Source: Pseudomonadota bacterium (GTDB lineage: Bacteria; Pseudomonadota; Gammaproteobacteria; Acidiferrobacterales; UBA6901). Taken from it: a stretch of DNA of 64,000 bases. The stretch is from contig JAJYEX010000005.1 in assembly GCA_021785515.1 (NCBI GenBank), positions 3,783 to 67,782 of the forward strand, read 5' to 3'. The first letter of the stretch is position 1; each line of letters begins with the position of its first letter. Both the position numbers and the translations under genes were made by a program. The notes below the pieces were generated by a model. That model worked only from the letters and a program-made list of their open reading frames with translations, searched no databases and was not told where the DNA came from. Below, in pieces: positions 29,936-43,163 of this stretch.

Positions 29936-31210
29936 ATGGCCAATGAGGTTTGCTTCCGCAACAACCACCTGGACAAGCCGTGGACGCTTGCGACCTATCA
30001 GGGCAGCGGCGGCTACGAGGCGTGGACAAAGGTGCTGCGCAAGAAGGTCCCGGCCGATGACATCATCGCGGAACTCAAGAAGGCGGTGCTGCGCGGGCGT
30101 GGTGGCGCCGGGTTCCCGACCGGCCTGAAGTGGAGCTTTATGCCGCGTTCCGCGCCGGGACAGAAATATATCGTGTGCAATTCCGATGAGGGTGAGCCGG
30201 GCACGTTCAAGGACCGCGATATTCTCCGCTTCAATCCCCACGCGGTCATTGAAGGCATGGCCATCGCCGGATACACCATCGGTGCAACGATTGGATACAA
30301 CTACATTCGCGGAGAATTCTACGAACCGTATGAGCGGTTCGAGGCGGCTCTCGAGGAGGCGCGGGCGGCAGGCCTCATTGGTAAAAATATCCTCGGATCG
30401 GGGGTTGATTTCGAGATTCACAGCCACCGGGGCGCCGGCGCCTACATCTGCGGCGAGGAAACCGCGCTGCTCGAGTCACTGGAAGGCAAGAAGGGCCAAC
30501 CGCGGTTCAAGCCCCCGTTTCCCGCCAGCTACGGCCTGTTCGGCCGGCCGACGACCATCAATAATACCGAGACTCTGGCGTCCGTTCCTTCGATCCTCCG
30601 TAACGGGGCCCAGTGGTTCATGGGCATAGGCAAACCCAACAACGGCGGTTCGAAAATTTTTTGCGTTTCCGGCCACGTGAACCGGCCTGGGAACTACGAG
30701 GTGCCGCTGGGGACGCCGTTTGCCGAACTGCTGCAACTTGCCGGCGGGGTGCGTGGCGGACGTCGCCTGAAGGCAGTGATTCCAGGCGGCTCATCGGTGC
30801 CGGTGGTGCGCGGCGAAGTAATGATGGATGTCAACATGGACTATGACTCACTTGCCAAGGCCGGTTCGATGCTGGGGGCCGGATCGGTTATCGTCATGGA
30901 CGACAGCACCTGCATGGTGCGGACGCTGGCCCGGATCTCGCACTTCTATTATGAGGAATCCTGTGGACAGTGCACTCCCTGCCGCGAGGGCACGGGCTGG
31001 CTGGCGCGTGTGGTCCAGCGCATAGAGCAGGGCGAGGGCGGTCCCGCGGACTTAGACCTGCTGCTCAGCGTGGCCGGCAATATCGAAGGCCGCACCATCT
31101 GCGCGCTGGGCGACGCCGCATCGATGCCGGTGGTGAGCTTCATCAAGCAATTCCGTGATGAGTTTGAGTACCATGTGAGCCACCGCAGCTGCCTGGTGAT
31201 GGCAGCCTGA
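29936..31210 (+). CDS. nuoF: NADH-quinone oxidoreductase subunit F
   Basis: FMN- and NADH-binding subunit that oxidises NADH. 424 residues; nucleotide/FMN motifs [17 protein letters not shown] and [20 protein letters not shown], and the [4Fe-4S] ligands in [20 protein letters not shown] with a distal cysteine in [15 protein letters not shown]. Six-base gap after nuoE. Confidence 0.97.
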   Translation: MANEVCFRNNHLDKPWTLATYQGSGGYEAWTKVLRKKVPADDIIAELKKAVLRGRGGAGFPTGLKWSFMPRSAPGQKYIVCNSDEGEPGTFKDRDILRFNPHAVIEGMAIAGYTIGATIGYNYIRGEFYEPYERFEAALEEARAAGLIGKNILGSGVDFEIHSHRGAGAYICGEETALLESLEGKKGQPRFKPPFPASYGLFGRPTTINNTETLASVPSILRNGAQWFMGIGKPNNGGSKIFCVSGHVNRPGNYEVPLGTPFAELLQLAGGVRGGRRLKAVIPGGSSVPVVRGEVMMDVNMDYDSLAKAGSMLGAGSVIVMDDSTCMVRTLARISHFYYEESCGQCTPCREGTGWLARVVQRIEQGEGGPADLDLLLSVAGNIEGRTICALGDAASMPVVSFIKQFRDEFEYHVSHRSCLVMAA

Positions 31211-31259
31211 GCGGTTGTGAGACAAGACCGACCAGGCAAGGCGTCCGGATGGAACTGAA

Positions 31260-33617
31260 ATGCTGCACATAGAAATTGACGGCCGGCAACTCGAGGTCAA
31301 AGAGGGCTCCATGATCATCGAGGCCGCCGATGCCGCCGGAATTTACATTCCGCGTTTCTGCTACCACCGCAAGCTTTCGGTGGCGGCCAACTGTCGCATG
31401 TGTCTCGTGGATGTCGAGAAGGTTCCCAAGCCTTTGCCGGCCTGCGCCACGCCGGTTACTGACGGCATGGTTGTGCGCACGCACTCCGCCAAGGCGGTTG
31501 CCGCCCAGAAGGGGGTTATGGAGTTCCTGCTGATCAACCACCCTCTCGACTGTCCCATATGTGACCAGGGCGGGGAATGCGATCTGCAGGACCAGTCGGT
31601 GGGTTATGGCAGCGATATGTCGCGCTTCACGGAAAAGAAGCGCGTCGTCATGGACAAATACATCGGCCCGCTGATTTCCACCGAAATGACGCGCTGCATA
31701 CACTGCACCCGTTGCATCCGGTTCGGGAAGGAAATCGGCGGAATCATGGAGATGGGGGCGACGGGGCGCGGTGAGCACATGCGCGTGGGCACCTACGTCG
31801 AGCGCTCCATAGACTCCGAGCTGTCGGGCAACATGATTGACCTCTGCCCGGTGGGGGCGCTGACCTCGCGACCGTTTCGGTTTACTGCGCGCACCTGGGA
31901 GCTGCAGAGCCGATCTTCGGTAAGCCCCCATGACTGTGTCGGATCGAACCTGCGCGTCGATGTCCGTCACAACAAGGTCATGCGGGTGCTGCCGCGAGAC
32001 AACGAGGAGGTCAACGAGATCTGGCTGTCCGATCGCGATCGGTTCAGTTACACGGCGCTCAACTCGGAAGACCGGCTTCTGAAGCCGATGATCCGGCATA
32101 AGGGCAGCCTGGTCGAAACCGACTGGGCCACCGCGCTCGACTTTACGGTCTCAGGGATACGTGGCGTTATGGAGGCGCATGGCGCGTCTGCGCTGGGGGC
32201 GCTGGCTTCGCCGACCTCTACGCTGGAGGAGTTCTATCTGCTGCAGAAGCTGGTGCGCACGCTGGGGTCGGCGAACGTCGACCACCGGCTGCGCGTGCGC
32301 GATTTCGGCGATGATGAGCGGCAGCCGCCGTTTCCATGGCTGGGGTCGGCGATCCGGGAAATCGAGGCTCTCGACGCGGTGCTTCTGGTCGGATCCAATG
32401 TTCGCAAGGATCAGCCGCTCATCGGGCACCGTCTGCGCAAGGCGTTTCTCGCCGGCGCCAAGATCACTGCGGTCAATCCGCTGGATTACGAATTCACATT
32501 CGATCTGGAATCAAAAGTGGTTGCCGCACCGGACGCGATGCTGTACGCCCTGGCCCGCATTGCCAAGGCGCTTGCTGATGCCGCCGGTGTGTCTGTGCCG
32601 CAGCAGGTCCAGGCCTGGACCGCCGGAACCGAGGCCACCGCCGCCGAGCAGCAGATTGTGCGCGTGCTGCGCGCCGGCCGGCGGAAAGCGGTGCTGACGG
32701 GGGATTTTGCCGCAGGGCACGCGCGCGCTGCAGACCTGCGCGCCCTCGCCGAACTGGTCGCGGAGCTCTCCGGCGCGGCGTTCGGTTGTCTGGCGCAGGC
32801 AAACAGCGTGGCTGGCTGGCTGGCCGGTTGTCTGCCGCACCGGGGTCCCGGAGGGGGCGCGGTGACTGCGGGGCTCAATGCCTACGAGATGCTGGCCCAG
32901 CCGCGGCAGGGCTACCTGATCGTCGGTGCGGAGCCTGAACTGGACTGTTGGGACGGCGTGCTCGCCCGCCGCGCCCTGGAGGTGGCCGGGTTCGTGGCCG
33001 TATTGTCGACGTTCAGAGGTATCGCTGAGGAGTACGCGCATGTGTTGCTGCCGCTTGCCCCGTTCACGGAAACTTCGGGTACGTTCGTGAACTGCGAAGG
33101 CCGCTGGCAGAGCTTCGAGGCCGCAGTCGTTCCGGCAGGCGATTCCAGGCCTGGCTGGAAGATACTGCGCGTGCTTGGCAATGTCCTGGGCCGGGACGGA
33201 TTCGACTATATGTCATCCGAACAGGTTCGCGGTGAAGTGGCCCGGCACGCAGTCACGCCTTCTGCGCGGCTGCGCAGCTGGAGCCTGGGCGCACCCGGGG
33301 CGCCAGCCGGCAAGCTGGTGCGTATCGCTGACGTTTCTCTGTACGCAGCTGACCCCATCGTGCGCCGGGCAGCCCCGCTGCAACAGACCGGGGACGCCGG
33401 ACGCCCGCTGGCGCGCATCAATGCTTCGCAAGCCGAGCGCTGCGGAGTGGCCGGTTCGACCGCGGTACGGGTGACCGTGGGAGCCGATGAGGTCGTGCTC
33501 GGTCTGGCCATAGACCGGCGTGTTCCGGACGGCTGCGTATGGATCCCGGGCGGATATGCGGAGACTGCGACACTTTGCGGTCAGGGTCCGGCCACCCTGG
33601 CGGGGGTGGGGCCGTGA
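31260..33617 (+). CDS. nuoG: NADH-quinone oxidoreductase subunit G
   Basis: Largest peripheral subunit, holding several Fe-S clusters. 785 residues; the [2Fe-2S] site ([20 protein letters not shown]), the HxxxCxxCxxxxxC-type N5 region around [20 protein letters not shown], the N4 ligands [13 protein letters not shown], then a molybdopterin-oxidoreductase-like domain to the end. Its TGA overlaps the nuoH GTG. Confidence 0.95.
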   Translation: MLHIEIDGRQLEVKEGSMIIEAADAAGIYIPRFCYHRKLSVAANCRMCLVDVEKVPKPLPACATPVTDGMVVRTHSAKAVAAQKGVMEFLLINHPLDCPICDQGGECDLQDQSVGYGSDMSRFTEKKRVVMDKYIGPLISTEMTRCIHCTRCIRFGKEIGGIMEMGATGRGEHMRVGTYVERSIDSELSGNMIDLCPVGALTSRPFRFTARTWELQSRSSVSPHDCVGSNLRVDVRHNKVMRVLPRDNEEVNEIWLSDRDRFSYTALNSEDRLLKPMIRHKGSLVETDWATALDFTVSGIRGVMEAHGASALGALASPTSTLEEFYLLQKLVRTLGSANVDHRLRVRDFGDDERQPPFPWLGSAIREIEALDAVLLVGSNVRKDQPLIGHRLRKAFLAGAKITAVNPLDYEFTFDLESKVVAAPDAMLYALARIAKALADAAGVSVPQQVQAWTAGTEATAAEQQIVRVLRAGRRKAVLTGDFAAGHARAADLRALAELVAELSGAAFGCLAQANSVAGWLAGCLPHRGPGGGAVTAGLNAYEMLAQPRQGYLIVGAEPELDCWDGVLARRALEVAGFVAVLSTFRGIAEEYAHVLLPLAPFTETSGTFVNCEGRWQSFEAAVVPAGDSRPGWKILRVLGNVLGRDGFDYMSSEQVRGEVARHAVTPSARLRSWSLGAPGAPAGKLVRIADVSLYAADPIVRRAAPLQQTGDAGRPLARINASQAERCGVAGSTAVRVTVGADEVVLGLAIDRRVPDGCVWIPGGYAETATLCGQGPATLAGVGP

Positions 33618-34660
33618 TCGCCCACCTTGAGGCCGCGTGGCGTGGCTTTCCGCTGTGGTCGCGGCTTGTCCTGGGCAGCCTTGGAGGCATCATCGCGATC
33701 GTGGTGCCGCTCATGATCGCCGTGGCCTATCTGACGTTTGCCGAACGCAAGATCATCGGCTACATGCAGGTGCGCATCGGTCCGAACCGGGTCGGCCCGC
33801 GCGGTTGGCTCCAGCCCATCGCCGACGCTCTGAAACTCCTGTTCAAGGAGATCATCATCCCATCGAGCGCCAACAAGTACCTCTTTGTGTTGGCACCGGT
33901 GCTTGCGATCGGTCCGTCGCTGGTGGCGTGGGCGGTGATTCCATTCACGAGCCGGCTGGTGCTGGCCAACATCAACGCCGGCCTGCTGTTCATTCTGGCC
34001 ATGACCTCCATGGGGGTGTATGGAGTGATCGTCGCGGGCTGGGCGTCGAACTCCAAATATGCCTTTCTGGGGTCGCTGCGCTCGGCAGCACAGATCGTTG
34101 CCTACGAAATCGCGATGGGGTTTGCGCTGGTTGGTGTGCTAATGCTTGCGGGCACGTTGAACCTGCGGGAAATTGTGCTGCATCAGGCGGGCAATATTGC
34201 GCACTGGTACCTGTGGCCTCTGTTCCCGCTGTTTCTCGTGTATTTCATATCGGGGGTGGCGGAGACGAACCGCGCGCCGTTCGACGTGGCCGAGGGAGAG
34301 TCCGAGATTGTGGCGGGTTTCCATGTCGAATACTCGGGCATGGCGTTCGCGATCTTTTTCCTTGCCGAATATGCGAACATGATTCTCATTTCGGCCCTGA
34401 CCGCGATCCTGTTTCTCGGGGGATGGATGGCGCCCGTCGGTGTGGCGCCCTTTACCTGGGTTCCCCCGCTCGCATGGTTTCTGATCAAGGTATCGGTGCT
34501 ACTGTTCTTCTTTCTGTGGTTCCGCGCGACGTTCCCGCGCTACCGCTACGACCAGATCATGCGGCTTGGCTGGAAGGTGCTTATCCCGGTGACACTGGTG
34601 TGGATCACGCTGATCGGCGTGGTCATGTTTTTCGCGCCATGGGGCGGTGTTGTCCGGTAG
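33614..34660 (+). CDS. nuoH: NADH-quinone oxidoreductase subunit H
   Basis: Membrane subunit connecting the quinone site to the proton channels. 348 residues, about eight helices; conserved [20 protein letters not shown] and the acidic loop [23 protein letters not shown] 33614 gives a four-base overlap with nuoG and matches family length; upstream in-frame codons lie inside nuoG. Confidence 0.96.
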   Translation: MIAHLEAAWRGFPLWSRLVLGSLGGIIAIVVPLMIAVAYLTFAERKIIGYMQVRIGPNRVGPRGWLQPIADALKLLFKEIIIPSSANKYLFVLAPVLAIGPSLVAWAVIPFTSRLVLANINAGLLFILAMTSMGVYGVIVAGWASNSKYAFLGSLRSAAQIVAYEIAMGFALVGVLMLAGTLNLREIVLHQAGNIAHWYLWPLFPLFLVYFISGVAETNRAPFDVAEGESEIVAGFHVEYSGMAFAIFFLAEYANMILISALTAILFLGGWMAPVGVAPFTWVPPLAWFLIKVSVLLFFFLWFRATFPRYRYDQIMRLGWKVLIPVTLVWITLIGVVMFFAPWGGVVR

Positions 34661-34677
34661 GGACGGGAGATGACTGA

Positions 34678-35166
34678 ATGAAGGCGCTCAAGAGGTTTAT
34701 CCACAGTTTTCTGCTGGTGGAGCTGGTCCGCGGGCTGGCGCTGACTGGACGGCATCTGTTCGCCCGCAAGATAACGATACAGTATCCGGATGAGCGCACG
34801 CCCAGCTCGCCGCGGTTCCGCGGCCTGCATGCGCTGCGCCGTTATCCGAACGGTGAGGAGCGTTGCATTGCCTGCAAGCTGTGCGAGGCTGTGTGTCCGG
34901 CCCTTGCCATCACCATTGAGTCCGGTCAACGGGCCGACGGCACGCGCCGTACGACGCGTTACGAGATCGACCTCACCAAGTGCATATTCTGCGGCTTCTG
35001 CGAGGAATCCTGCCCGGTAGACTCGATAGTGGAGACGCGGGTATTCGATTATCACGGTGAGCAACGGGGGGACCTGTACTATACCAAGCCGATGCTTCTA
35101 GCGGTGGGGGACAGGAACGAACGCCAGATTGCGGAGGACCGTGCGTCCGATGCCCGCTACCGGTAG
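34678..35166 (+). CDS. nuoI: NADH-quinone oxidoreductase subunit I
   Basis: Ferredoxin-like subunit with clusters N6a and N6b. 162 residues; two CxxCxxCxxxCP motifs, [19 protein letters not shown] and [19 protein letters not shown], after an amphipathic N-terminal helix. Confidence 0.97.
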   Translation: MKALKRFIHSFLLVELVRGLALTGRHLFARKITIQYPDERTPSSPRFRGLHALRRYPNGEERCIACKLCEAVCPALAITIESGQRADGTRRTTRYEIDLTKCIFCGFCEESCPVDSIVETRVFDYHGEQRGDLYYTKPMLLAVGDRNERQIAEDRASDARYR

Positions 35167-35208
35167 AGTCCCGCTGGCGCTGCTGGCCGGCGAAGGCTGG
35201 AACAGATC

Positions 35209-35814
35209 ATGACATTCACGCAATTCGTCTTTTACCTTTTTTCCGCGGTGCTCATATTTGCCGCGGCCATGGTGATTACCGTCCGCAATCCGGTGAAAGC
35301 GGCGCTGTTTCTGGTGCTGGCGTTTTTCAGCGCGGCCGGTCTGTGGGTGATGCTCGAAGCCGAGTTCCTGGCAATCGCTCTGGTGCTGGTATACGTGGGA
35401 GCGGTAATGGTGCTGTTTCTGTTCGTGGTCATGATGCTTGATATCAATCTGGCGCGGCTGCGCGAGGGATTCGGCGAGTATCTGCCGGTGGGCGCGGTCG
35501 TAGCTGCGTTGATGATCGTGGAGATGGGTGTCATCCTCGGACCACGTCATTTCGGGCTTCACCGCTTTCCGCTACCGCCCGGCCATGCGGCCGGTTACAG
35601 CAATACCCGCGAACTGGGCCTGCAGCTGTACACGACCTATGTCTATCCGTTCGAGATCGCGTCCCTCATACTTCTGGTGGCCATCATTGCCGCCATAGCG
35701 CTGTCCATGCGCAGTCATCGCCGCAGCCGGCACCAGGATCCGGGAAAGCAGGTGCAGGTGCGCCGCGAGGACCGGGTGCGTATCGTAAAGATGGCAGCGG
35801 AGAAGAAGGGATGA
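35209..35814 (+). CDS. nuoJ: NADH-quinone oxidoreductase subunit J
   Basis: Membrane subunit with five hydrophobic helices. 201 residues; [19 protein letters not shown] is the conserved third helix region. The C-terminal tail after residue 170 is strongly basic and cytoplasmic by the positive-inside rule. Confidence 0.94.
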   Translation: MTFTQFVFYLFSAVLIFAAAMVITVRNPVKAALFLVLAFFSAAGLWVMLEAEFLAIALVLVYVGAVMVLFLFVVMMLDINLARLREGFGEYLPVGAVVAALMIVEMGVILGPRHFGLHRFPLPPGHAAGYSNTRELGLQLYTTYVYPFEIASLILLVAIIAAIALSMRSHRRSRHQDPGKQVQVRREDRVRIVKMAAEKKG

Positions 35815-35863
35815 TGACGACGGTCTGCCGCTGCCCGGTTCCGGGATCGCCAGAGGGGGGCAG

Positions 35864-36169
35864 ATGATACCGCTCTCGGACTATCTGGTGCTCGGGGCCA
35901 TCCTGTTCTCCCTGAGCGTCATGGGAATCTTCCTCAACCGCAAGAACGTCGTCATCCTGCTGATGGCGATAGAACTCAACCTGCTGGCCGTGAACATGAA
36001 TTTCATTGCCTTCTCCCGTTATCTCGGCGATGTCGCGGGTCAGGTGTTCGTGTTTTTCATTCTAACGGTGGCTGCGGCCGAGTCGGCCATCGGTCTGGCG
36101 ATTCTCATCGTTCTGTTCCGCAACCGTCGCACGATCAATGTCGATGATCTCGACGAGCTGAAGGGCTGA
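35864..36169 (+). CDS. nuoK: NADH-quinone oxidoreductase subunit K
   Basis: Small MrpC-like membrane subunit. 101 residues, three helices; conserved [20 protein letters not shown] with its glutamate, and [18 protein letters not shown] with the second. AGAGGGGGG precedes the ATG. Confidence 0.96.
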   Translation: MIPLSDYLVLGAILFSLSVMGIFLNRKNVVILLMAIELNLLAVNMNFIAFSRYLGDVAGQVFVFFILTVAAAESAIGLAILIVLFRNRRTINVDDLDELKG

Positions 36170-36173
36170 TTTC

Positions 36174-38135
36174 ATGACCGTGAACATGCAGGACGTCTAC
36201 CTAGCGATTCCCTTGGCATGTCTGGTGGGTTCAGCTGTCTCCGGCCTCTTCGGCTGGGCGATCGGGCGTGTGGGAGCCCACACGGCAGCCATACTGGGCG
36301 TAGCGGTGGCTTTCGTTCTGTCGCTGCTGGTGTTGCGGGACGTAGCGGTTTTCGGGCATAGCTTCGACGGCACCGTGTACACCTGGGGCGTAAGCGGCGG
36401 GATTCCCATGGAAGTCGGATTTCTGATCGATCCGCTCAGCGCGCTTATGATGGTGGTCGTGACCTTCGTGTCGTTAGCGGTGCACATCTACACCATCGGT
36501 TACATGCGCGATGACCCCGGTTACCAGCGCTTTTTCAGCTACATCGCGTTGTTTACGTTTGCGATGCTCATGCTGGTCATGGCAAACAATTTTCTGCAGC
36601 TGTTCTTTGGGTGGGAAGGGGTCGGACTGGTTTCCTACCTGCTGATCGGGTTTTGGTACACGCGCGAGTCCGCAGTGCGGGCGAGTCTCAAGGCGTTTCT
36701 GGTGAACCGGGTCGGCGACCTCGGGTTTGTGCTGGCTCTTGCAGCGATCTATCAATATTTCGGCACTCTTGACTACGGCGGGGTGTTCGCCATCGCCCCG
36801 CAGCTGGCAAAGACGACGATTCATCTGACACCGGACCTGTCCTGCAGTGTCATCACGCTGATCTGTCTGCTGCTTTTCACCGGGGCGATGGCCAAGTCGG
36901 CGCAGGTACCGCTGCACGTATGGCTGCCGGACTCGATGGAAGGTCCGACGCCGATCTCGGCGCTGATCCACGCAGCCACCATGGTGACCGCCGGTATTTT
37001 CCTGGTCGCGCGAGCATCGCCGCTGTTTGAGCTGTCGAATACGGCGCTGTCGGTGATTCTCGTCATCGGCGGTATCACGGCCCTGTTCATGGCGTTTCTG
37101 GGGGTGGTGCAGACCGATATCAAGCGGGTGGTCGCCTACTCCACGCTGTCGCAGCTCGGTTACATGACCGTAGCGCTGGGGGCATCGGCCTACAGTGCGG
37201 CGATCTTTCATTTGATGACGCATGCCTTTTTCAAGGCATTGCTGTTTCTGGCGGCCGGTTCGGTCATCATGGCCATGCACCACGAGCAGGATCTGCGCAA
37301 AATGGGCGGGCTGCGCAAATACATGCCGTGGACGCTGGTTACCACCTGGGTGGGTGCGCTTGCGCTGTCGGGGTTTCCGCCATTCGCCGGGTTTTTTTCC
37401 AAGGATGCCATTATTGAAGCAGTCGGGGATTCCCGGCTTCCAGGGGCGGGGTTTGCCCATTTCGCGGTCATGGCGGCCGTTTTCGTGACTGCGCTGTATT
37501 CGTTCCGCATGCTGTTTCTGGCGTTTTATGGAGAGCCGCGCATGGACGAGCATACGCGCAAACATCTGAAGGAATCTCCCGCGGTGGTCGTGATTCCGCT
37601 GGTACTGCTTGCCATTCCGTCCGTGATCGCCGGCTGGGTCGGGGTTCGTCCGCTGCTGTTCGGGACGTTTTTCGGCAGTTCCATACGGGTGCTGCCGCAG
37701 CACAACGTGCTGGCAAACATGGCTCTGCATTTTACGGGCCGCGGGCCGTTCATCGCGCACGGTCTGCAGTCGGCGCCTTTTCTGCTCGCTGTTCTCGGGT
37801 TTGCAACGGCGTGGTTTTCGTACATCCGCTATCCGCAGATACCCGGGCTGGTACGGGAGAAGGCTGGTCTGCTGTACGAAATCCTGATCCGAAAATATGG
37901 TTTTGACGATTTCAACGATCTGGTATTTGTGGCCGGCGCCCGCGCTGTGGGTCGCGTGCTATGGAAAGTCGGTGACGTTGCCCTGATTGACGGACTGATG
38001 GTGAACGGCACGGCGCGTGTCATTGCCTGGACCTCCCGGATCGCGCGACGGATGCAGTCCGGATACATCTACCATTACGCCTTCGCGATGATCATCGGGC
38101 TGGTTGTGCTGATGACCATCTTTCTGCATCACTGA
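36174..38135 (+). CDS. nuoL: NADH-quinone oxidoreductase subunit L
   Basis: Antiporter-like proton-pumping subunit with the long lateral helix. 653 residues; FFGWEGVGLVSYLLIGFWY, AQVPLHVWLPDSMEGPTPIS with ALIHAATMVTAG, and KRVVAYSTLSQLGYM are typical. The C-terminus carries the amphipathic and final anchor helices, so it appears full length. Confidence 0.97.
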   Translation: MTVNMQDVYLAIPLACLVGSAVSGLFGWAIGRVGAHTAAILGVAVAFVLSLLVLRDVAVFGHSFDGTVYTWGVSGGIPMEVGFLIDPLSALMMVVVTFVSLAVHIYTIGYMRDDPGYQRFFSYIALFTFAMLMLVMANNFLQLFFGWEGVGLVSYLLIGFWYTRESAVRASLKAFLVNRVGDLGFVLALAAIYQYFGTLDYGGVFAIAPQLAKTTIHLTPDLSCSVITLICLLLFTGAMAKSAQVPLHVWLPDSMEGPTPISALIHAATMVTAGIFLVARASPLFELSNTALSVILVIGGITALFMAFLGVVQTDIKRVVAYSTLSQLGYMTVALGASAYSAAIFHLMTHAFFKALLFLAAGSVIMAMHHEQDLRKMGGLRKYMPWTLVTTWVGALALSGFPPFAGFFSKDAIIEAVGDSRLPGAGFAHFAVMAAVFVTALYSFRMLFLAFYGEPRMDEHTRKHLKESPAVVVIPLVLLAIPSVIAGWVGVRPLLFGTFFGSSIRVLPQHNVLANMALHFTGRGPFIAHGLQSAPFLLAVLGFATAWFSYIRYPQIPGLVREKAGLLYEILIRKYGFDDFNDLVFVAGARAVGRVLWKVGDVALIDGLMVNGTARVIAWTSRIARRMQSGYIYHYAFAMIIGLVVLMTIFLHH

Positions 38136-38155
38136 TACCGAGGACAGGCTGCCGC

Positions 38156-39637
38156 ATGTATTCTGCCCATGCCCTGAGTATTGCCATCTGGCTGCCAATC
38201 CTGGGTGGCGTGATAGTTCTGGCCACCGGGGGCGATGCCAACGCTCCGTTCGCCCGCATACTGAGTCTGGTGGTTGCACTGGCGGCCTTTGCCGCCACCG
38301 TTCCGCTGTACACCGGGTTCAATCATCACACCGCTGCGATGCAGTTCGTAGAAAGCCACCCGTGGATACCGGCGTTCAATATTGACTACCATATCGGCAT
38401 CGACGGTATCTCGATGCCACTTATCCTGCTGACCAGCTTCACTACGGTTATCGTTGTGATTGCAGGGTGGGAGGTAATAAAGACCCGCGTGTCCCAGTAC
38501 ATGGCAGCCTTCCTGATCATGGAGGGTCTGATGATCGGGGTGTTTTCCTCTATGGACGCGATTCTGTTCTACGTGTTCTGGGAGGCGATGCTGATCCCGA
38601 TGTTTGTGATCATCGGCATCTGGGGCGGGCCGAATCGGGTCTATGCGACCGTCAAGTTCTTTCTGTATACCCTGCTGGGCTCGGTGCTCATGCTCGTTGC
38701 CTTGCTCTATCTTTACTTCAAGGGCGGACACAGTTTCGATATCCAGAGCTTCTACAGCCTGAAGCTGAGCATGACCGAGCAGGTCTTGATATTTTTTGCA
38801 TTCCTGCTGGCATTCGCGGTCAAGGTGCCGATGTGGCCGGTTCATACCTGGCTGCCGGATGCGCATGTCGAGGCGCCGACCGGCGGATCCGTGGTGCTCG
38901 CGGCGATCATGCTGAAGATGGGTGCCTACGGGTTTCTGCGCTTTACGCTTCCGATACTGCCGGATGCAAGCCATGAGCTGGCGTGGCTGATGATCACGCT
39001 GTCACTTATTGCGATTGTGTACATCAGCCTGGTGGCGCTGGTTCAGGAGGACATGAAGAAGCTTATTGCGTATTCCTCCATCGCGCACATGGGGTTTGTT
39101 ACGCTGGGGTTTTTTATTTTCAATGCGCAGGGGATTGAGGGCGGGCTGATCGAGATGATTTCGCACGGGTTCGTGTCGGGCGCTCTGTTTCTGTGCGTAG
39201 GGGTGCTGTACGACCGTATGCATACGCGTTCGATACGGGACTACGGCGGCGTTGCGACCCGCATGCCGGTGTTTGCGGCCTTGATGATGCTGTTTGTCAT
39301 GGCCAATGTCGGTCTGCCCGGAACATCGGGTTTCGTCGGGGAGTTTCTGGTGATACTGGGCAGCTTCCAGGTCAACGGCTGGTATGCGTTTATGGCGGCG
39401 ACCATCCTGGTAACCGGGGCCGGCTACACGCTGTGGCTGTATAAACGTGTCATTTTTGGCAATGTCGTCAGCGATCACGTCGCCGCTCTGCAGGACGTCG
39501 GGGTACGGGAATTCTCTTTTCTGGCGGTGTTGGCGGTCGCAGTGCTGGTTATGGGCCTGTGGCCGCATCCGTTTCTGGACGTAATGCACGCTTCGGTCAA
39601 TCACCTGCTGACACAGGTCGCGGTGAGCAAGCTGTGA
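38156..39637 (+). CDS. nuoM: NADH-quinone oxidoreductase subunit M
   Basis: Antiporter-like proton-pumping subunit. 493 residues; FYVFWEAMLIPMFVIIGIWG, KVPMWPVHTWLPDAHVEAPT, and KKLIAYSSIAHMGFVTLGFF with the conserved lysines and glutamate. Twenty bases after nuoL. Confidence 0.97.
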   Translation: MYSAHALSIAIWLPILGGVIVLATGGDANAPFARILSLVVALAAFAATVPLYTGFNHHTAAMQFVESHPWIPAFNIDYHIGIDGISMPLILLTSFTTVIVVIAGWEVIKTRVSQYMAAFLIMEGLMIGVFSSMDAILFYVFWEAMLIPMFVIIGIWGGPNRVYATVKFFLYTLLGSVLMLVALLYLYFKGGHSFDIQSFYSLKLSMTEQVLIFFAFLLAFAVKVPMWPVHTWLPDAHVEAPTGGSVVLAAIMLKMGAYGFLRFTLPILPDASHELAWLMITLSLIAIVYISLVALVQEDMKKLIAYSSIAHMGFVTLGFFIFNAQGIEGGLIEMISHGFVSGALFLCVGVLYDRMHTRSIRDYGGVATRMPVFAALMMLFVMANVGLPGTSGFVGEFLVILGSFQVNGWYAFMAATILVTGAGYTLWLYKRVIFGNVVSDHVAALQDVGVREFSFLAVLAVAVLVMGLWPHPFLDVMHASVNHLLTQVAVSKL

Positions 39638-39737
39638 GTCACGCATCGCCTGCGCGCGATGTCTGGAAGGAAATGCCGACGGGGGAGCAACCTTCGGCCC
39701 TGACGGAAAACGGATGGTTTCAGTTGGAAACGAGCTT

Positions 39738-41183
39738 ATGACCTTTGCGGTACCGAACATGGCGCCGGCGGCGCCCGAGATCTTCCTTGCAGGGATGGCC
39801 TGCGTCATCCTGCTTTTGGATCTGGTTCTCGACGACTCGAACCGTTATCTGGCGTACCTGGTGGCGCTCGCATCGCTTGTGGCGGCAGTTGGCATCACGC
39901 TGCACGGATTTCATCATCGCGCGCTCTATACGTTCGACCACATGTTTGTGGCGGACAGGCTGTCGGATGTCCTTGACCTGGCAGTTCTCGGACTGGCCTT
40001 TTGTGTCCTGGTCTATTCACGTTGCTATCTGCGCGAACGCGGTATGTTTCGCGGGGAATATTTTGTCCTGGGACTTTTCGGCGTGGTCGGGATGATGATC
40101 ATGATCTCCGCTGCCCACTTTCTTACCCTGTATCTGGGGCTTGAGCTGCTGTCGCTGAGCCAGTATGCCATGGTGGCGTTTCAGCGCGATTCGTCGCGGG
40201 CCACCGAGGCGGCGATGAAATATTTCGTTCTCGGTGCTTTGGCCTCAGGCATGCTTCTGTATGGAATGTCGATGTTGTACGGTGCCACCGGCAGTCTGGA
40301 CATTCCGACGGTGAGCGCGAAGATTGCGACCATGTCGCCGCATAACGTGATCCTGGTATTCGGTCTGGTGTTTGTCGTTGTTGGCCTCGCCTTCAAGATA
40401 GGCGCGGTACCGTTCCACATGTGGATCCCGGACGTGTACGACGGGGCGCCGACAGCCGTCACGCTGTATATCGGAACCATGCCGAAGATCGCTGCGTTTG
40501 CCATGATCATGAGGCTGCTGGTATGGGGGCTTCAGGAGCTGGCCGTGAACTGGCAGGAGATGTTGATCGTGCTGGCGGTACTATCGATGCTGATCGGCAA
40601 CGTCGTGGCCATTGCCCAGACCAACATCAAGCGCATGCTCGCCTATTCCACGATATCACACATGGGTTTTTTTCTGCTGGGTATCGTGGCCGCGGGTCCG
40701 GTGGGCTACGGGGCGGCGATGTTCTATATGCTGGTCTACGCGGCGATGAGTCTTGGCGGCTTCGGGATGGTGATTGTGATGTCACGTGCCGGCTTCGAGG
40801 CGGATAGACTGGATGACTACAGGGGGCTCAACCAGCGCAGCCCGTGGCATGCGTTGATCATGCTGCTACTGATGTTCTCCATGGCCGGAGTGCCGCCGAC
40901 TGCCGGGTTCTATGCGAAACTGCTGGTTTTTCAGGCAATAGTCAACGCCGGGTTTGTCTGGTTGGCGGTGGTCGGGGTGCTGCTGTCAGTTGTCGGGGCG
41001 TTTTACTACCTGCGGATCGTGAAGCTGATGTATTTCGATGCCCCCACAGACACCAGCCCGGTCAAGGTTGAGCCAGACATGCAGTTGGTGATGGGGATCA
41101 ATGGCATCGCAATGATTGCCATCACCCCCTGGGTGGGAACTCTGGTCAGTCTTTGTGCCCACGCAATGCGGGCGATGCCCTGA
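39738..41183 (+). CDS. nuoN: NADH-quinone oxidoreductase subunit N
   Basis: Third antiporter-like subunit and last nuo gene. 481 residues from ATG 39738, whose MTFAVPNMAPAAPEIFLAGM resembles family starts; ATG 39714 is an alternative. Motifs LYLGLELLSLSQYAMVAFQR, KIGAVPFHMWIPDVYDGAPT and KRMLAYSTISHMGFFLLGIV are present. A terminator lies about 110 bases downstream. Confidence 0.96.
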   Translation: MTFAVPNMAPAAPEIFLAGMACVILLLDLVLDDSNRYLAYLVALASLVAAVGITLHGFHHRALYTFDHMFVADRLSDVLDLAVLGLAFCVLVYSRCYLRERGMFRGEYFVLGLFGVVGMMIMISAAHFLTLYLGLELLSLSQYAMVAFQRDSSRATEAAMKYFVLGALASGMLLYGMSMLYGATGSLDIPTVSAKIATMSPHNVILVFGLVFVVVGLAFKIGAVPFHMWIPDVYDGAPTAVTLYIGTMPKIAAFAMIMRLLVWGLQELAVNWQEMLIVLAVLSMLIGNVVAIAQTNIKRMLAYSTISHMGFFLLGIVAAGPVGYGAAMFYMLVYAAMSLGGFGMVIVMSRAGFEADRLDDYRGLNQRSPWHALIMLLLMFSMAGVPPTAGFYAKLLVFQAIVNAGFVWLAVVGVLLSVVGAFYYLRIVKLMYFDAPTDTSPVKVEPDMQLVMGINGIAMIAITPWVGTLVSLCAHAMRAMP

Positions 41184-41290
41184 CGGCGTGATTGGATGGG
41201 AATAATGAGCAGATCTGACTGGGTTCTGGCCGCGGGATATCCGGATTACTACGGGAATGTGGCAGCCGTGTTTTGATGCCAAGCAGGTTT

Positions 41291-41323
41291 CCGACCGCAC
41301 CGCGGATTTGCGGATCGGTTTTT
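41291..41323 (+). terminator. Intrinsic terminator after the nuo operon
   Basis: CCGA-CCGCA (41291-41299) pairs with TGCGG-A-TCGG (41309-41318) with a one-base bulge and a nine-base loop, followed by TTTTT (41319-41323). It separates nuoN from the tRNA-fMet promoter. Confidence 0.75.
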
Positions 41324-41342
41324 AACACCGAGCATCCCGTCC

Positions 41343-41371
41343 TTGAAACACCGCCGACGTCACGGTAAACT
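41343..41371 (+). promoter_or_regulatory. tRNA-fMet promoter
   Basis: TTGAAA (41343-41348), exactly 17 bases, TAAACT (41366-41371), followed by a GC-rich discriminator (GCGCG), typical of stringently controlled stable-RNA promoters. The tRNA starts 14 bases after the -10 box. Confidence 0.8.
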
Positions 41372-41384
41372 GCGCGTTCCTTGC

Positions 41385-43081
<1,697 letters not shown>

Positions 43082-43163
43082 TTGCAACCTCCTCGACGGA
43101 ATACAGTATGCTATGCAAAAGAACCATAGAAGAAAGTGACCTCGAACCTGCGGTTTGTGCCGC